Shown: piece after piece, positions 21,501 through 33,590 of the stretch | How the letters are laid out: each line of letters starts with the position of its first letter | How positions within the stretch are numbered: the first letter of the stretch is position 1 | Origin: Hemibagrus wyckioides | Taxonomy: Eukaryota > Chordata > Actinopteri > Siluriformes > Bagridae | Assembly: GCF_019097595.1 (NCBI RefSeq) | Contig: NC_080717.1 | Location: forward strand, 18,762,336-18,826,335 | Direction: 5' to 3' | Length of the DNA stretch: 64,000 bases | Made by a program: the position numbers and the translations under genes | The notes under the pieces: generated by a model | Database searches by the model: none | What the model saw: only the letters and a program-made list of their open reading frames with translations | What the model was told of the DNA's origin: nothing

Positions 21501-24500
21501 TGAGTTTATACAGTGATTTAAAACAACAACATTGCTACCAACAACACACACATACACACACTCACTGCCATCTTAGTGTCACTGTTGAGATTGAACCACC
21601 ACACAAATAATATTGAATCAGCAGATGTCGGTTTCTACTGATTTGATTCTGTCCAGACGGTGACAAATTGTACCTGACAATAGATGATGGGTTACACTCA
21701 GTGAATGCACAGTCAGCGTTATGGAGAAAAACATCAATTATTCTACAAAAAGGTACATATAGTATGTATATGTTTTTAAACTTATGATGTAATATGTAAA
21801 TAATGAATATATTAACCATTTTTGCTATTCTTTATTACAATTTTTGTAGAATTCCGTCACTTTTAAATAAAAATGCATTAATGTGGCCTGACATCAACTA
21901 GAGTACATATTATCACCCTGAACTTAATTAAATTGTGTCCCAAAGTGTTTTATTCCTCTTATACTTTATCATTTCGGCCACGATTACAATTTTTAACTTA
22001 ATGACACCAGACTTTCTAACCATTTATATTTGCATTTAATATTGTTGCACATACACCACACAAGTTAGTTCCTGTTACACAAGAAATAACTCACCAGCCT
22101 CTCTTTTTCTTTCTCAGGAAGTTAATAAGACGTAAATATAACTCTTGTCGCATTACTGAGAATACTAAATGTTAAATATCCAGCTATTCATCAATTCTCT
22201 GTACCGCTCACACACATCACACACACACTCACTCACAAACCTTTTCACACACTACAGACAATTTAGACATGGACTGGGGTGGAAATGGGAGAACGTGAAG
22301 GAAATCGCCAAAGCAAAGAAATAGGTCATGTTGTACATTCTCTACACAAGTCCATACTACACAAAATAACACATATAACATATTTTAACTATAACAGAAA
22401 CGATTGATATTTACTTCACACCCACTGCTGTGAACATTATCCATTTAGTTTTATCTTCTACCGTACTTGTACACACCTCATGTACACCCCCAGACACACT
22501 TCCTTGCAGGATTTTCCAGTCAGATTTATTCCTCTCAATAGGACAGCACTGTGTCTCTGGCTACGACATGATGAACACCATATGGCACAGACCACTCGTG
22601 TCCGTCACTCATGCTCACTGTAGCGTGGGGTTCCTGTTCACAACAATATTTCCCTCACACTCTACTGCAGCACATGCCCATCTTCATATACGATCTGGAC
22701 TTCAACAGCTTGTCAGTAATTCAGGTTGCTTGCTTGCACTGATTCTGTAAGGCGTTAGATGATTGCCATATTACTGTACTGATCTGAACTGTAAATCAAA
22801 GACAGTGCCAAAGTGAAAAGTGAGCTTTTTCCTGTTGTACTAATATTGTGTTATAGCTTACACTGTGCCTGATTAATTTGATATGCCACAGAGGGAGCAT
22901 TCTCCCACGCACTATTCCTCTGCTGTCTAACTCGTTCGAGTCAATATACAGTGTTTATAGTGTAATTGGGATCATATATCAGACACCAAACCCAAGATGG
23001 CACAGCTTAAACAGTCCCTGGGTTTTGGTGGGCTTGGTAGATTAGTGAGAGTCTAAGGTAGAAGATGGAGGAAAAGCGAGAAATTTAGTAAGACAGAGCG
23101 AGAAATCAAGAAAACCAGAGCGGGTGGTCAGAGTCAGGTCATCTGTCGACAGCTTGGCTTCCTCCCTGTGATCTCCGGTGGCAGCTGCTCAGCCAAATGA
23201 GATTGTCCTGCAGATTACAGGGTGTGTGTCGGGGGCAGGAGAGATTGGGATGAGCTGAAAAAATGCATAGTGTTATGGTAATGTTCATAGACGGCCGCTA
23301 TAACATTGCTTGCAGGCATATGCAGGCTCCTTTCTACATCTGCCTCCACTCTGTTGAAATATTCATCATTAGACTTCAGCCATTCCGCTGAAATCCAGAC
23401 AGGCTCTTGCTCTTTTGAATGCCAGTGTGAAGAACAGTGCATTTTCTTAGCAATTGACGGACAGAAAAAAGGGATACGGAGAGGCAAAATAGCAATCAGC
23501 AATGACTGTGATTATGGATAATAGCTACAGGAGTCTATCTACAATTAAGACATTACAATAATAGAGGAAATTTAGGCAGTGGGTGGAAAAAACACCCCAG
23601 AAGCGACAGCTTGTCTCCTGACTCCACATGCATTTTATCCAATTTTTGTGATTATCAAATGTACAATCATGCATTATCATCAATAGAGGCCCTTCAGTGT
23701 GCAGGGATGAAAAGCAGAATAATTACTGAGAGGAAGTTACTATTGCTACACATTATGATCAGTAAGCCATATGGAAATTCCCAGGAATGTAATGTAGTCT
23801 TTATTTATGGTCAAACAGTAATAGTCAATTTACAGTAACATCAGCACTGCTACTCACAATAGCACATGGTTTCACACGGCAAGTAATCCAATAAGCAAGT
23901 TGTTTCAGTGCTAATTTTCAGTGTCCAGGCTGTTAACCTCGTTGTTGGAAAGGATGTTCGGATCTGCTTGAAGTGCGTTAGGACAGATATGAGAGAAATG
24001 ATGATGTTTATGATTTTTAACGATCCAATTATGTAGACAGAGCTTGTGCTGCATAGCAATGTTGCACCACCAGCAGTTTCCTAGCAACCAGTGTGATGGT
24101 AAAGTATTTCTCCCAGAGCAGTGCCGTAGCTGATACACTCGGAGTTAAGGGGGAAGCTGCTACACTGAGCTGGAACACTGAATGGAAACCCCTTTTTTCA
24201 GCACTACGTACTCTGAGCGTTTTGTGTGTGTGCGTATGTTCACTTGCATGCAAGCGTGGGTGTGCATAAATATGTATGTGCTGCTGAATATTTGTACCTG
24301 GCATGAGTAACATGCACGCTTATGATTTAAAAGCCTGCTGCATTTATGGGCTGTCATCATGCAGTACGCATCCATGTATTAAGCTGATAAAGTGTAAATG
24401 TCATGAAGAACAGTGATGGAGCGACCCGATCACTGCTGTAATTTGGAGTGGTATTATGCATAAACTCGGCTGGCCTCTAGGCTGGGTTTGATGCATTTGA

Positions 24501-26105
24501 CCAAAAAAAAATAAATAAAAAAAATACACCACAGACATCCATCTGCTTCTACAGCTCTGTGTGTTTTTCTTCCCCCACTCTTCCAACCATCCAATCATAA
24601 AGCCTCTTATTCCAGTCGTCTGGTTTATATTTTGGATAATGGCGTGACGCTATTATACATCCGGCTTTGATAGTTTATTTATTTATTTATTTTTAAAAGT
24701 ACACCATGCTGTGTGTAACAGCTAGAGCAGATAAAATTCCTCACCTGTGACGAGGTTTTCCTGCAGATGGTTCGCCGTGCAAATCCTATTACTGTGGGCA
24801 CTTTAAGACAGCCCCATCTGGCAGCACTGTACAAACCAACAGCTTTTTTGAATGCAGCTTATATTCTGTTTAATGGTAATAAACATACCACACACAAACA
24901 CTTAACCTTCCACCATTAACAGCCTGAACAATATGTGCTCTTTTACCAGAACATCTCGTTTATTCAGATCAAAATCAATAATGAAGTATTGATAGACCGT
25001 GCCTCGGCTTTCGTCGAACACCGGCCAGGATGTTTGCTAGACTTTAGTAGGCGGCATGTACCTGAAGGCAGGCATTGAGACGTACCCCTAGGTCAGGCTA
25101 TTACTAAATATCAATACAAGAAATTGGCCATGACTTAAATATCGCGATAGTGTAATTGTTTCCCGTGTTGTGTGGCACTGCCTTGATGCACATCATTGTA
25201 TGTCCCTCTGAACCTCGTCAAAAAGTCTCTTAAAGAAATATATTTGCTCACTCAGATAGATGAAAATAAATCTCTGTAGTTTTTATCTTATCCAAAAACA
25301 TCAAGACCACAATGACATACTACTGAGGAACAAAATGCTGAAAATTACCAGCATAGTTCCTTTAAGTGTCTGACTTACACTGGGTTATATATTTCTTTTT
25401 AACATTATGATTGAAGTAGATCTGTGAAAGAAAGTATTGTGTATTCGGTGTAGACAGAGTGTAGGATATGTACATGCTCGAGACATGAACACGCTTAGGA
25501 AGGTTGTAATTAAAGCTCTACCACTGATCATAATCTGCCTCTGTTGCTCCATTTTCGATTTCTTTCTAATTATGTGCACATGGCTTAAATCTTTATTCAC
25601 GCTCACTACATTTCTTTCTCACTCTGTTCCAGGCATTGTCTTTTTCTCAATTGTTGTCTAGCCCACCCTTCCCTCCATCTTTTTATCAGACAAGATTCCA
25701 ATCCACCCTGTTGATCATTAGAAAATGCTAGCTGGGATTTATCATCGGCTGAGGCTTCCCCCTCTCCTGACAGGAAATTATTGATTTTTGCCATCCTGTT
25801 TAAATAATGATAAAGGTTGTGTTCAGGGCTGAGGCAGGCAGGCTACAGAAAAGCGGCAGGTTTTTTGCAAGAGTGTTGAAAAGAAAAGGTGTGGAACACT
25901 GGAATAAAGGGTTTTGTTTTAAAAAGAGTTCTTACTTGTGTAAATCAAAATGAAGCAATACAGGTACCACAAACTCAAATTAACCTGGTGTCATGTCTTA
26001 GACACCACCAGAAAATACAGTGTTTTTTTGTTTTTTTGTTTTTCACAAGGAGTAAAGCATTCACTGTGTCAGTAATGATTCTCTTTTACTTGTTTAGTCC
26101 CATAC

Positions 26106-26425
26106 ATTCATTCATCATTTATTGATTCATTGATCCCCAGAAGCCCATTCCAGGATCACTGGGCACCAGTTGGGAATACACCATTTGTGAATACATCCAG
26201 TCCATTGCAGGACACCATGTCCACATATTCACACACTTATTCACACATTGGGCCAATTTAGAATAGCCAGTATACCTACTGTCAGGATTTTTCAGAAATA
26301 GAAAGAAACCAGAGATCCTAGAGGAAACCCACATGGACAGAGAGAGGGAGCATACACAAAACTCCACAATAACCCAAGCTTAGGATTGAACTGGAAACAA
26401 TGAAGCTGTGAGGCTGCTTCATCAC
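26106..26425. repeat. Interspersed repeat (MAUI-like tail), nearly complete
   Basis: An ordered series of landmarks: CATTCCAGGATCACTGGGCA, GGGAATACACC, CCATTGCAGGACACCATG, CACACTTATTCACACATTGG, CCAATTTAGAATAGCC, AGGAAACCCACATGGACA and ATTGAACTGG. This matches a common fish interspersed repeat. It has no coding capacity. Confidence 0.6.
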
Positions 26426-26894
26426 TGTGCCAACATTTTCTCATACATATTTTGCAAATATCCCTGTATACTCACGGTTTTCCTGTGATTTAAGTTTATT
26501 ACATTTTAGCTCTTCAATCTGTGTAGTTAATAACATCTTATTCAGCTGCCTCTTATTTTCTATTCATCCAGCCTTTAATTTCTTTTTTTGTTTTGCAATA
26601 TTTCCACTGTTGGAAATAGCAACAGCATGTAAAGGGTGTTTGGCATAATTTAAAAATGCTTTTTTCTTCTCTTTTCTTTTTTCTCTTTTTTTAAAATCCA
26701 AGTTTAATGTGTTACACCAAAAGTCACAGGACATAATTAAAATAGAACAGCTCTACACTCCAGGTAAGGTCTTTTATACTTTGGATACCACATGCACACA
26801 CACTTTCACTCCAACGGGCAATTTCTACAAGTTGCCAGTTCACTCACTGGCATAAATGTGAATAATTATATTTTGCTGTGAGTTGAATAAAATA

Positions 26895-27359
26895 CACTAT
26901 ATTGCCAAAGGTTTTGGGACATCTGCCTTTACATGCACATGAATGTAATATGGAGTTGGCCCGCCCTTTGCAACAATAACAGCTTCAACTCTTCTGGGAA
27001 GGCTTTCCACAAGGTTTAGGATTGTGCTTACGGGAATTTTTGACCATTCCACTAGAAGAACATTTGTGAGGTCAGGCACTGATGTTTTTCAAGAAGGCCT
27101 GTCTCGCAGTCTCCGCTCTAATTCATCCCAAAGGTGTTCTATTTGGTTAAGGTCAGGACTGTGCAGGCTAGTCAAGTTCCTCTACACCAATCTCAATCCA
27201 TGTCTTTATGGACCTTACTTTGTGCACTGGTGGGCAGTCATGTTGGAACAGGAACATCCCCAAACTGTTCCCACAAAGTTAGGAGCATGAAATTGTCCAA
27301 AATGTCTTGGTATGCTGAATGATACGGATGGGTGTCCCAAAACTTTTGGTAATATAGTG
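26895..27359 (-). mobile_element. Tc1-like family B element, both ends present (465 bp)
   Basis: Flanked by TA on both sides. The ends are CACTATATTGCCAAAGGTTT and ACTTTTGGTAATATAGTG. The minus strand carries a decayed transposase fragment around the D..D region (complement of GTCCAAAATGTCTTGGTATG and CATGTTGGAAC). It is internally deleted and cannot code for an active enzyme. Confidence 0.85.
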
Positions 27360-27759
27360 TATATAAAGATCACAGTTTCATCTGTTTGGAATTATAACTG
27401 GTAGTGTACAGAAGCTTTTTAGGATTCATCATGAATCTCTTCAAACAAAGTGTTTTCCAATTTTATAGAAGATTTTATGGTCCATTAAAACTTGAAGGGA
27501 TTGTTACATTGATGTAACATCCACTCTTAAACACACTAAAGTTACCAAGCAATGCATGAGCAGTGATAAACCTGGCATTCACTGTACATAACTGTATCCT
27601 ATTTACAAGGCCACAGTATGCCAAATACACCATAAACCAGTGTGCAGACTCATTTCATCCAGTAAACACTGTCACAGCTAAAGGTGCATGCAGTGAGCAG
27701 TAATTTTACAAACATTTTTCTGTTATATGTGGCAGTATGTGTTTGCAATGCAAATCAGA

Positions 27760-27990
27760 TTCTTTGTAGGCAATGCCATCAGGCAGATTAGCACAAGTTA
27801 AATATGCAGAAGACTACAGCTTTAAAGAACGAGTGCAGTGTCCTGCAGAGTCTTATATTAAAAGCATCATGCAAATGAAATCGTCCCAGAGTTCGAGCGC
27901 CAAAGGCAAGCTTCATAATCCAATTAATCAGTGTCTGGTCTGCGAACACTTTTTAAGGGGGGGCATTATGCTAAAAGGAAATCTATCTGA
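27760..27990. promoter_or_regulatory. Candidate conserved noncoding element upstream of the B-beta-1 promoter
   Basis: A stretch free of simple repeats and transposon ends contains a perfect octamer-type POU site (ATGCAAAT, in TCATGCAAATGAAATCG) and an AATCCAATTAATCAG homeodomain-like block. It stands out by composition only. Conservation cannot be tested here. Confidence 0.25.
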
Positions 27991-28199
27991 AATCGATGGA
28001 TTCCATTTTTTTTATCGGTGTCTGTGCTATTTCTTTCTTCTTTTTTTTTCCATTATTTGCTCTTAAGGGGAGATATGCATTAATTATGGCTGTATGTGTG
28101 TGTGTAAAGCTTAAAATAACCCTCCAGTAAAACAAAACCTAGTATTTATACTGGATGGTGGAGCCACCTTTATGTTATGAATGCAAGAGGATGGTAGAG

Positions 28200-28465
28200 G
28201 TGCACATCATCATCAACATCATCATCATCATAAATCTCTTTACCCTGCTGTGGATACTGAGCCTATTCAGGGAACCTTGTATGTAGTCTCTGGATGGGAT
28301 AGTAGTCAGAGCACCATGCTCATGGGCACACACACACGTTCACTCCTAGGGGGCAATTTAGTGTTGTGGCATGTTTTGTGAAAATGGGAGAAAAACAGTG
28401 AACATGAAACTCTACACAGACAGCAGCTGACCCTGGAGCTGTGAGACAGCACCACCATGCCCCTG
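28200..28465. repeat. Interspersed repeat (MAUI-like tail) with a CAT-rich start
   Basis: A CATCAT run, GATACTGAGCCTATTCAGGG, GGGGGCAATTTAG, AAACTCTACACAGACAGCAG and CCTGGAGCTGTGAGACAGCA occur in the family order. Confidence 0.6.
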
Positions 28466-28639
28466 TGTTTGGACTATGTGACTGATCATTCCTAAAAATA
28501 AACGATGAATCATCCTGTATTCCCTAAAGGTGTGAAAGTGTGCTGCTGGCCGCGAGACAGTTCTTGAAAGAAATCTCAAATGAGCATGAAATGATTTCAG
28601 CTACATCCTGTATAGTGCATTAAGTGTGTGAGATTGAGT

Positions 28640-29386
28640 GTATGGTGTAGCGCTGCGGAGCAGCTCCTATTGCCACGTGCTGTCACTTCAGTGCTGGACA
28701 GCGCCGCGGTGAGTGGGAGGGGCCAATAGGGCGCTGGTGGGGGGTGGGGGTTGTGTGTGTGTGTGTGTGTGTGTGTTGGGGGGGGGGGGGTTCGGTCCTT
28801 CCTGCACCTTTTTTTGACTCATTCACTTGCGGTTAGGATAAGGTCTGAATTCCGTCTCCTCTATACTATTAATATTAGACGAGTGCGCGCGAGAGCTATA
28901 GAAGCTATAGGACATGTCCCGTTAACTCCGCCCCCTTCGCACTCCAGAAGGTGGAAAATCCCGTCTTAACTCAAATCCCCATTTCCGCGTCCAGTGCCCT
29001 TCATTCACAACGCTTCGTGCTGTTTCTTCCATGCATTCTTTTTTATTTAATTTTTTCTCCACAAGAAAGGCTAGATCCGCCGGTTAGTGTAAGACGTGGG
29101 TTCCTACTTCTTCACTTAAAGATGAATTGCTGAGCTGCTCCTGCCGTGAGCCTGATCTAACTGCACACCGCTGCGTGCCTCTTTGATCACCGGCTTTCCA
29201 GTGGATGCTCCCCGAGGCAGAACGACCTCAATCGCCGGTACCGACTGATTACACTCACTCGTGCTCAAGACAGACGCGGTAGACATGAGAAGCAGCGCGA
29301 TGGAGCCGCTGATCGCATGCTGATGTTTGCGTCCACGATGGATTCTTGTATGTCCGCCTTAAGCTTCCGATTTCACGGCATCATAA
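28640..29386 (+). promoter_or_regulatory. B-beta-1 promoter and 5' UTR region (CpG-rich)
   Basis: CpG and GC content rise sharply compared with the flanking intron. Visible sites are a CACGTG E-box at 28674-28679, a CCAAT box at 28723-28727 and a possible donor CGCG|GTGAGT at 28709 that could mark a noncoding exon. A (GT)n(G)n tract lies at 28753-28790. Two upstream ORFs precede the start: 29285-29323 (12 codons) and 29323-29403 (26 codons, overlapping the main start in another frame). No CAG run is present. The human counterpart is the SCA12 repeat region. Confidence 0.55.
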
Positions 29387-29456
29387 ATGGAGGAGGAGAG
29401 TGACAACCGCAAGATCAACAACAGCTTCCTTCGGGATCACAACTATGCAACAGAAG
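29387..29456 (+). CDS. ppp2r2b: ppp2r2b alternative leader B-beta-1 (main neuronal N terminus)
   Basis: ATG at 29387 opens 23 codons plus one base before a GTAAGG donor. The peptide [20 protein letters not shown] followed by ATE matches human B-beta-1 ([23 protein letters not shown]) nearly residue for residue. It ends GAA G in phase 1 and joins exon 2 as [10 protein letters not shown]. With the eight common exons it gives 443 residues, the same as the human protein. B55-beta directs the PP2A holoenzyme to substrates and is brain enriched in mammals. Confidence 0.97.
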
Positions 29457-29940
29457 GTAAGGAGAAAGTCAGTGAATTTGTGGTGCGTTTGAATAATGTC
29501 AGGTATGGGCAGGGCGTCATGGATTAGGTAGTGTAAGTGAGGCTGTACTGTAGCCTACATGTTGCACACACGACCCCGCCTTATTTGGACACGTTTCTCT
29601 AATATGCTATAGAATCTCGACGATCGCATATAGTTCCGGAGAAATCTGCGCCATTGCATGGACTATGCAGGTCACAATCATGCGATAAGGTGTGTGTCTG
29701 TGTGTGTGTGTGGGATTGAAGCTGTGAGGAAATGGACGATCATATGGCTCCGTTTTCACATTCCGATCTTGGGTGTCACTGTGGCACCATTCAGCATTCG
29801 CAGAGTGACTCAGATGTTGCATTGCAGAGATTTAGCGGCTGTGTTTGCGTCGACACCCAGACACTCTGCTATGAACGGAGGGGATCTCATCGTGGATCAA
29901 CTCTGAGTTAATCTATGAGTAACCTAGATACGATGCAGTC

Positions 29941-29960
29941 GATGATGATGATGATGATAG

Positions 29961-30000
<40 letters not shown>
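29941..30000. repeat. (GAT)n microsatellite
   Basis: About 20 GAT units with one AGT interruption, about 490 bases downstream of the B-beta-1 exon. Confidence 0.95.
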
Positions 30001-30002
<2 letters not shown>

Positions 30003-30235
30003 GGTGATTATGATGTTTAGAAATTAATTAGGCATAAGAATAAAAATTTAGATCAGGTATCCAGTCTTTCATAAATGAGATTATGTATCGTATGATTGGG
30101 ATATAAAAAATAAAAATGAGAGCAAAGACAGCTCTGTCTAGAAGAATCTGGATGTTGCAGGCTCACAGGGCCTGTCTCAAATGCCTGAAATCGATATGCT
30201 GTCTGTGGAATATCACTGGCTGCATTCGAAGTAAG

Positions 30236-30482
30236 ACATCATCTTCATCATCTTCATTGTCGTATTTATCCTGGGCAGGGTCGCAGTGAGTGCAAGGTGG
30301 GGACACACCCTGAATGGGACGCCATGGCAGGGCACCATACACACACATTCACACAGTCATTCACAGCTATAGGGACAGTTTAGCCGAGGATATCCAGCTT
30401 GGAGGATGGAAATTGAAGAACCTGCAGAAAATCCACATGGACACAGTGAGATCATGTAGAAACTCCATACCATAGCTTGAAC
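30236..30482. repeat. Interspersed repeat (MAUI-like tail)
   Basis: TTTATCCTGGGCAGGGTCGC, GAATGGGACGCCATGGCAGG, GCACCATACACACACATTCA and CAGAAAATCCACATGGACAC follow the same order as in the 26.1 kb copy. Confidence 0.65.
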
Positions 30483-33450
30483 CAAACCTTTTAAAATATA
30501 TTAACTCTCTTGTTTCAGCATTCTCTTAGACTGTTAATAAATCTTAAATTGCATAGAGTTTTTATGACAGAAGAGTGGAAGTGGATGCAGCATATTTGCA
30601 TGTGAGTGTCCACTTACCATGCACAGAGCTCAGATGGGGCCAGATCACTGGTCCTTACTCAGCAGAGGGCACCTTTCTGGTCATTGATTAATAACACTGG
30701 GGCTTTTGTAATACTGAGCCAGTGGAAAGATGCAATCAGCAGCCTGCAAGCTCAGAACCTCTCCGTTTATGACCAATCTGAGGGCACTGGGCCAGTCTGT
30801 AAATCAAACTTGTAACTTTTAGTCTCACACACACATGCACAGCATGTGGAACCTGCACCCCACTGGCTCTAAATGTCTGTCTGACTGCAGCTGACTGAGG
30901 ATGACCAGGCTGTCTGTCTGAGGCATATACATGCTGGTTTGTAGAGCATTGTAGGTCCATTAAAGGTTGGGTGGAAAATAAGTTAAAAGCAGTAGCTTCT
31001 TCTAGAAACCACACTGTAAGTGGGTCAGTTTGTATACATGGTCAAGTTGGAGGCTTTTCTGAGTGGGTAATTTAAAAGGTCCAGATCCCAATCCTCACAA
31101 CTAAATTAAATTTTGCATACCAGCCTCATTAATTCCCTACACCCATCCCCACCCCCTAATGCCTACACAGCTTTATTCTCAGTATTCAGACCTCAAGATT
31201 TTTCCAGCGTACTAATCACAAACATAATAGTGGTCACCTTTTTCCTCTGTAGTATACATTCAGTATGTATTTAGTAGCTTTTAATATACACATTACATAT
31301 TTGCATTATTATAAACAGAGACGGCAGTTCTATGTACTTTTCATCATCTGTCTCTAATATCAACCCCTATGTGCAGTAATTCACTGACTGGACAACTAAT
31401 ATGATGACGCTATCTCCCCAGTGTGGACATCCTGAGGCTGTGGATGCCTCACATTATAATGACGTGGACAGTTTGTCCTTACTGCTATAGAAATGTACAC
31501 AATGGTACTACTGGATTTTTTTTAGATTGAAATTCTCCAGTGAGACCGCTCATACCTCTACACATAATGCATTGTAATGCACAGGAGGTTTGGCTGTACA
31601 CACAGACAATTGCTTGTACTGCTTTTTAGAATGGCAGAATATGATCATTCGGATTCAATTGACCTTTCTCCGCACACAATCAGTGCAAGCAGCCCGATGA
31701 CCCGATAGGGTGACCTCGCAAAATACACCCCCAACATGTGCACACCACATTGTCTAATTTACTAAAGTGCCACAGTGCAGGTAATTCAATTTCACAAGGT
31801 AACTTTGTAACCTCACTAGTGGTTTCATAAGTCCCAGACCTAATAAAGTACTGACAGGCATCCCATAGGGTACAGAGGGTAAAAACGAGGTATGTAAATG
31901 TGCCTGAAATTACCAGTATGCCCTCTATTAGCATTTCCTTCTTGTATTAAACAGTAAAGAATTATCACATGATCATTGGGTTGTGTAAAGCCTAAGTGTT
32001 AATATTTAATGAATGACCTCTAAAAGCTGTGTTGATATGAAGTAAAATTAAGTCAAATATTTGCTTTTGTGATAGAGCTTAGGATATTAATTCCTCAAAA
32101 CGATAGTCATGGGAGTCATAGGGGTAACACATGCACAGAGCGCCAGCACTTTTTTACATGTGTAAGGTAGGATTAATTTGGCAGTGTGGGTGACACATTG
32201 ATACCAGCTACATCATCAGCATGTTCATCCAGAAATTACATTTTGGGAAACAACTGCTCCAGCTGTACTTGAATGAATGAATGAATGAATGAATGAATGA
32301 AAGCTGTGGGACAAAAAGCTGTTTTGAGAGAACTGGCTAGAATTCACTATCATAGTTCATCAGGCTGGTGGAAAACATCTTTTTAACAATTTTACAAAGG
32401 TTTCCTTATTTTCTCTCTGTGCATGTATCTCTTTCATTCATTCGATGCTGTCATTCTCAAAATATGTCCCAGTATTGCGTTATTATCCAAAGAAGACCTG
32501 GAGGTTAGAGTAAAGTATAGCTCTGTGGGATGTCTTGTGTCTCCATTTGTGTATTCAAAGTTAATTGAAGCAAATGATGTGAAAAAATAAAACCAACAAC
32601 AGTGGAGGTCAAATGATATATTTTTAAGATCTAATGATTTCCAGGCTTAATGGTTCCTACATTAATGGAGTCAATGTGACATTTTAAAATTGATACAAAT
32701 TTCCATATTACTCATTCGCCCATGTGCGGGCTCAGAGGATGGAGACAACAGCACAGACTCAATGCACCTCATTAGCATAAGAGAGATGCCATCAGAATGA
32801 CATTTGGCTAATAGCTGTAGGATTGATGTGCTGGTAGCTGTTAAGGAGGCTCGACCTTCATCTTCATTTGTGCTTGGTGGGCTTAATTGCCCAAAACATA
32901 CATGCTTACATATCTCTTCATTCCTACGCTTGTCCTAAACAACCTGCTTTCTGATTTTGAACATGCTGAAAAAGGATTTCCAGCTGTACTGCTAATCATC
33001 AGTTGCTCACAGCATCTGTAGCATATACGGCTTGACAGAGATGGATTTGCGGTGTGGATGTGCAGTCTGTGCTGCAACGGGGAAAAGATTTTAGTGAATG
33101 GGGAAATGAAAGCCACAAAGGGTAGTGCTTCATTTTATTAGTAAAGGTTAATTAAACATCTCAGACATAATACTAATAGGTCAGTGATTAAAGGGCAGTG
33201 ATAGAAAGGTAGCAGTCAGCTCCCTAGGAATGAGTACATCATGTACACCAGTTCAGGCACTTAGTAAGGACTGTAGCTCACTACACACTGGGACAGTCAT
33301 GTGATGCCTCAGTAGATGATGTTCTTATTTCCTCACCAGTCACTGTACAACCCAAATACATAAAATATTTAAGTTTTATATGTCATGTAATTTTATTAGC
33401 TTCTCTCATGGTACTAGCAGGATTGTAGGCTAGCTAGTGATTTTTTTAAT

Positions 33451-33514
<64 letters not shown>

Positions 33515-33590
33515 CAGACAGATAGACAGACAGACAGACAGATACTTTATTCATCCCAATGGGAAATTTACAAGTTCTAGCAGTATCCAC
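33451..33590. repeat. (GATA)n array fused to a retroposon 3' tail
   Basis: About 20 GATA units pass into GACA units and then GATACTTTATTCATCCCAAT followed by GGGAAATTTAC. Read on the minus strand this is the AATAAAGTATC-type 3' end of a fish non-LTR retroposon, so the tetranucleotide array is its tail. Confidence 0.75.

Larger units (their letters stand above)
9222..28639 (+). other. ppp2r2b long intron between leaders B-beta-2 and B-beta-1
   Basis: About 19 kb with no exon I can support. It holds a LINE 3' end (9480-9905), SINE copies near 16.9 and 20.4 kb, an unclassified repeat near 21.1 kb, (GT)n arrays at 17.17, 18.72 and 19.62 kb, a Tc1-like family B element at 26895-27359, and a few fish interspersed-repeat copies. 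Other open frames in this stretch are short, lack splice context and look random. Confidence 0.6.

Noticed and set aside
22430..22750. 106-codon plus-strand open frame
   Set aside because: No family resemblance, no flanking splice or promoter signals, and located in a long intron.
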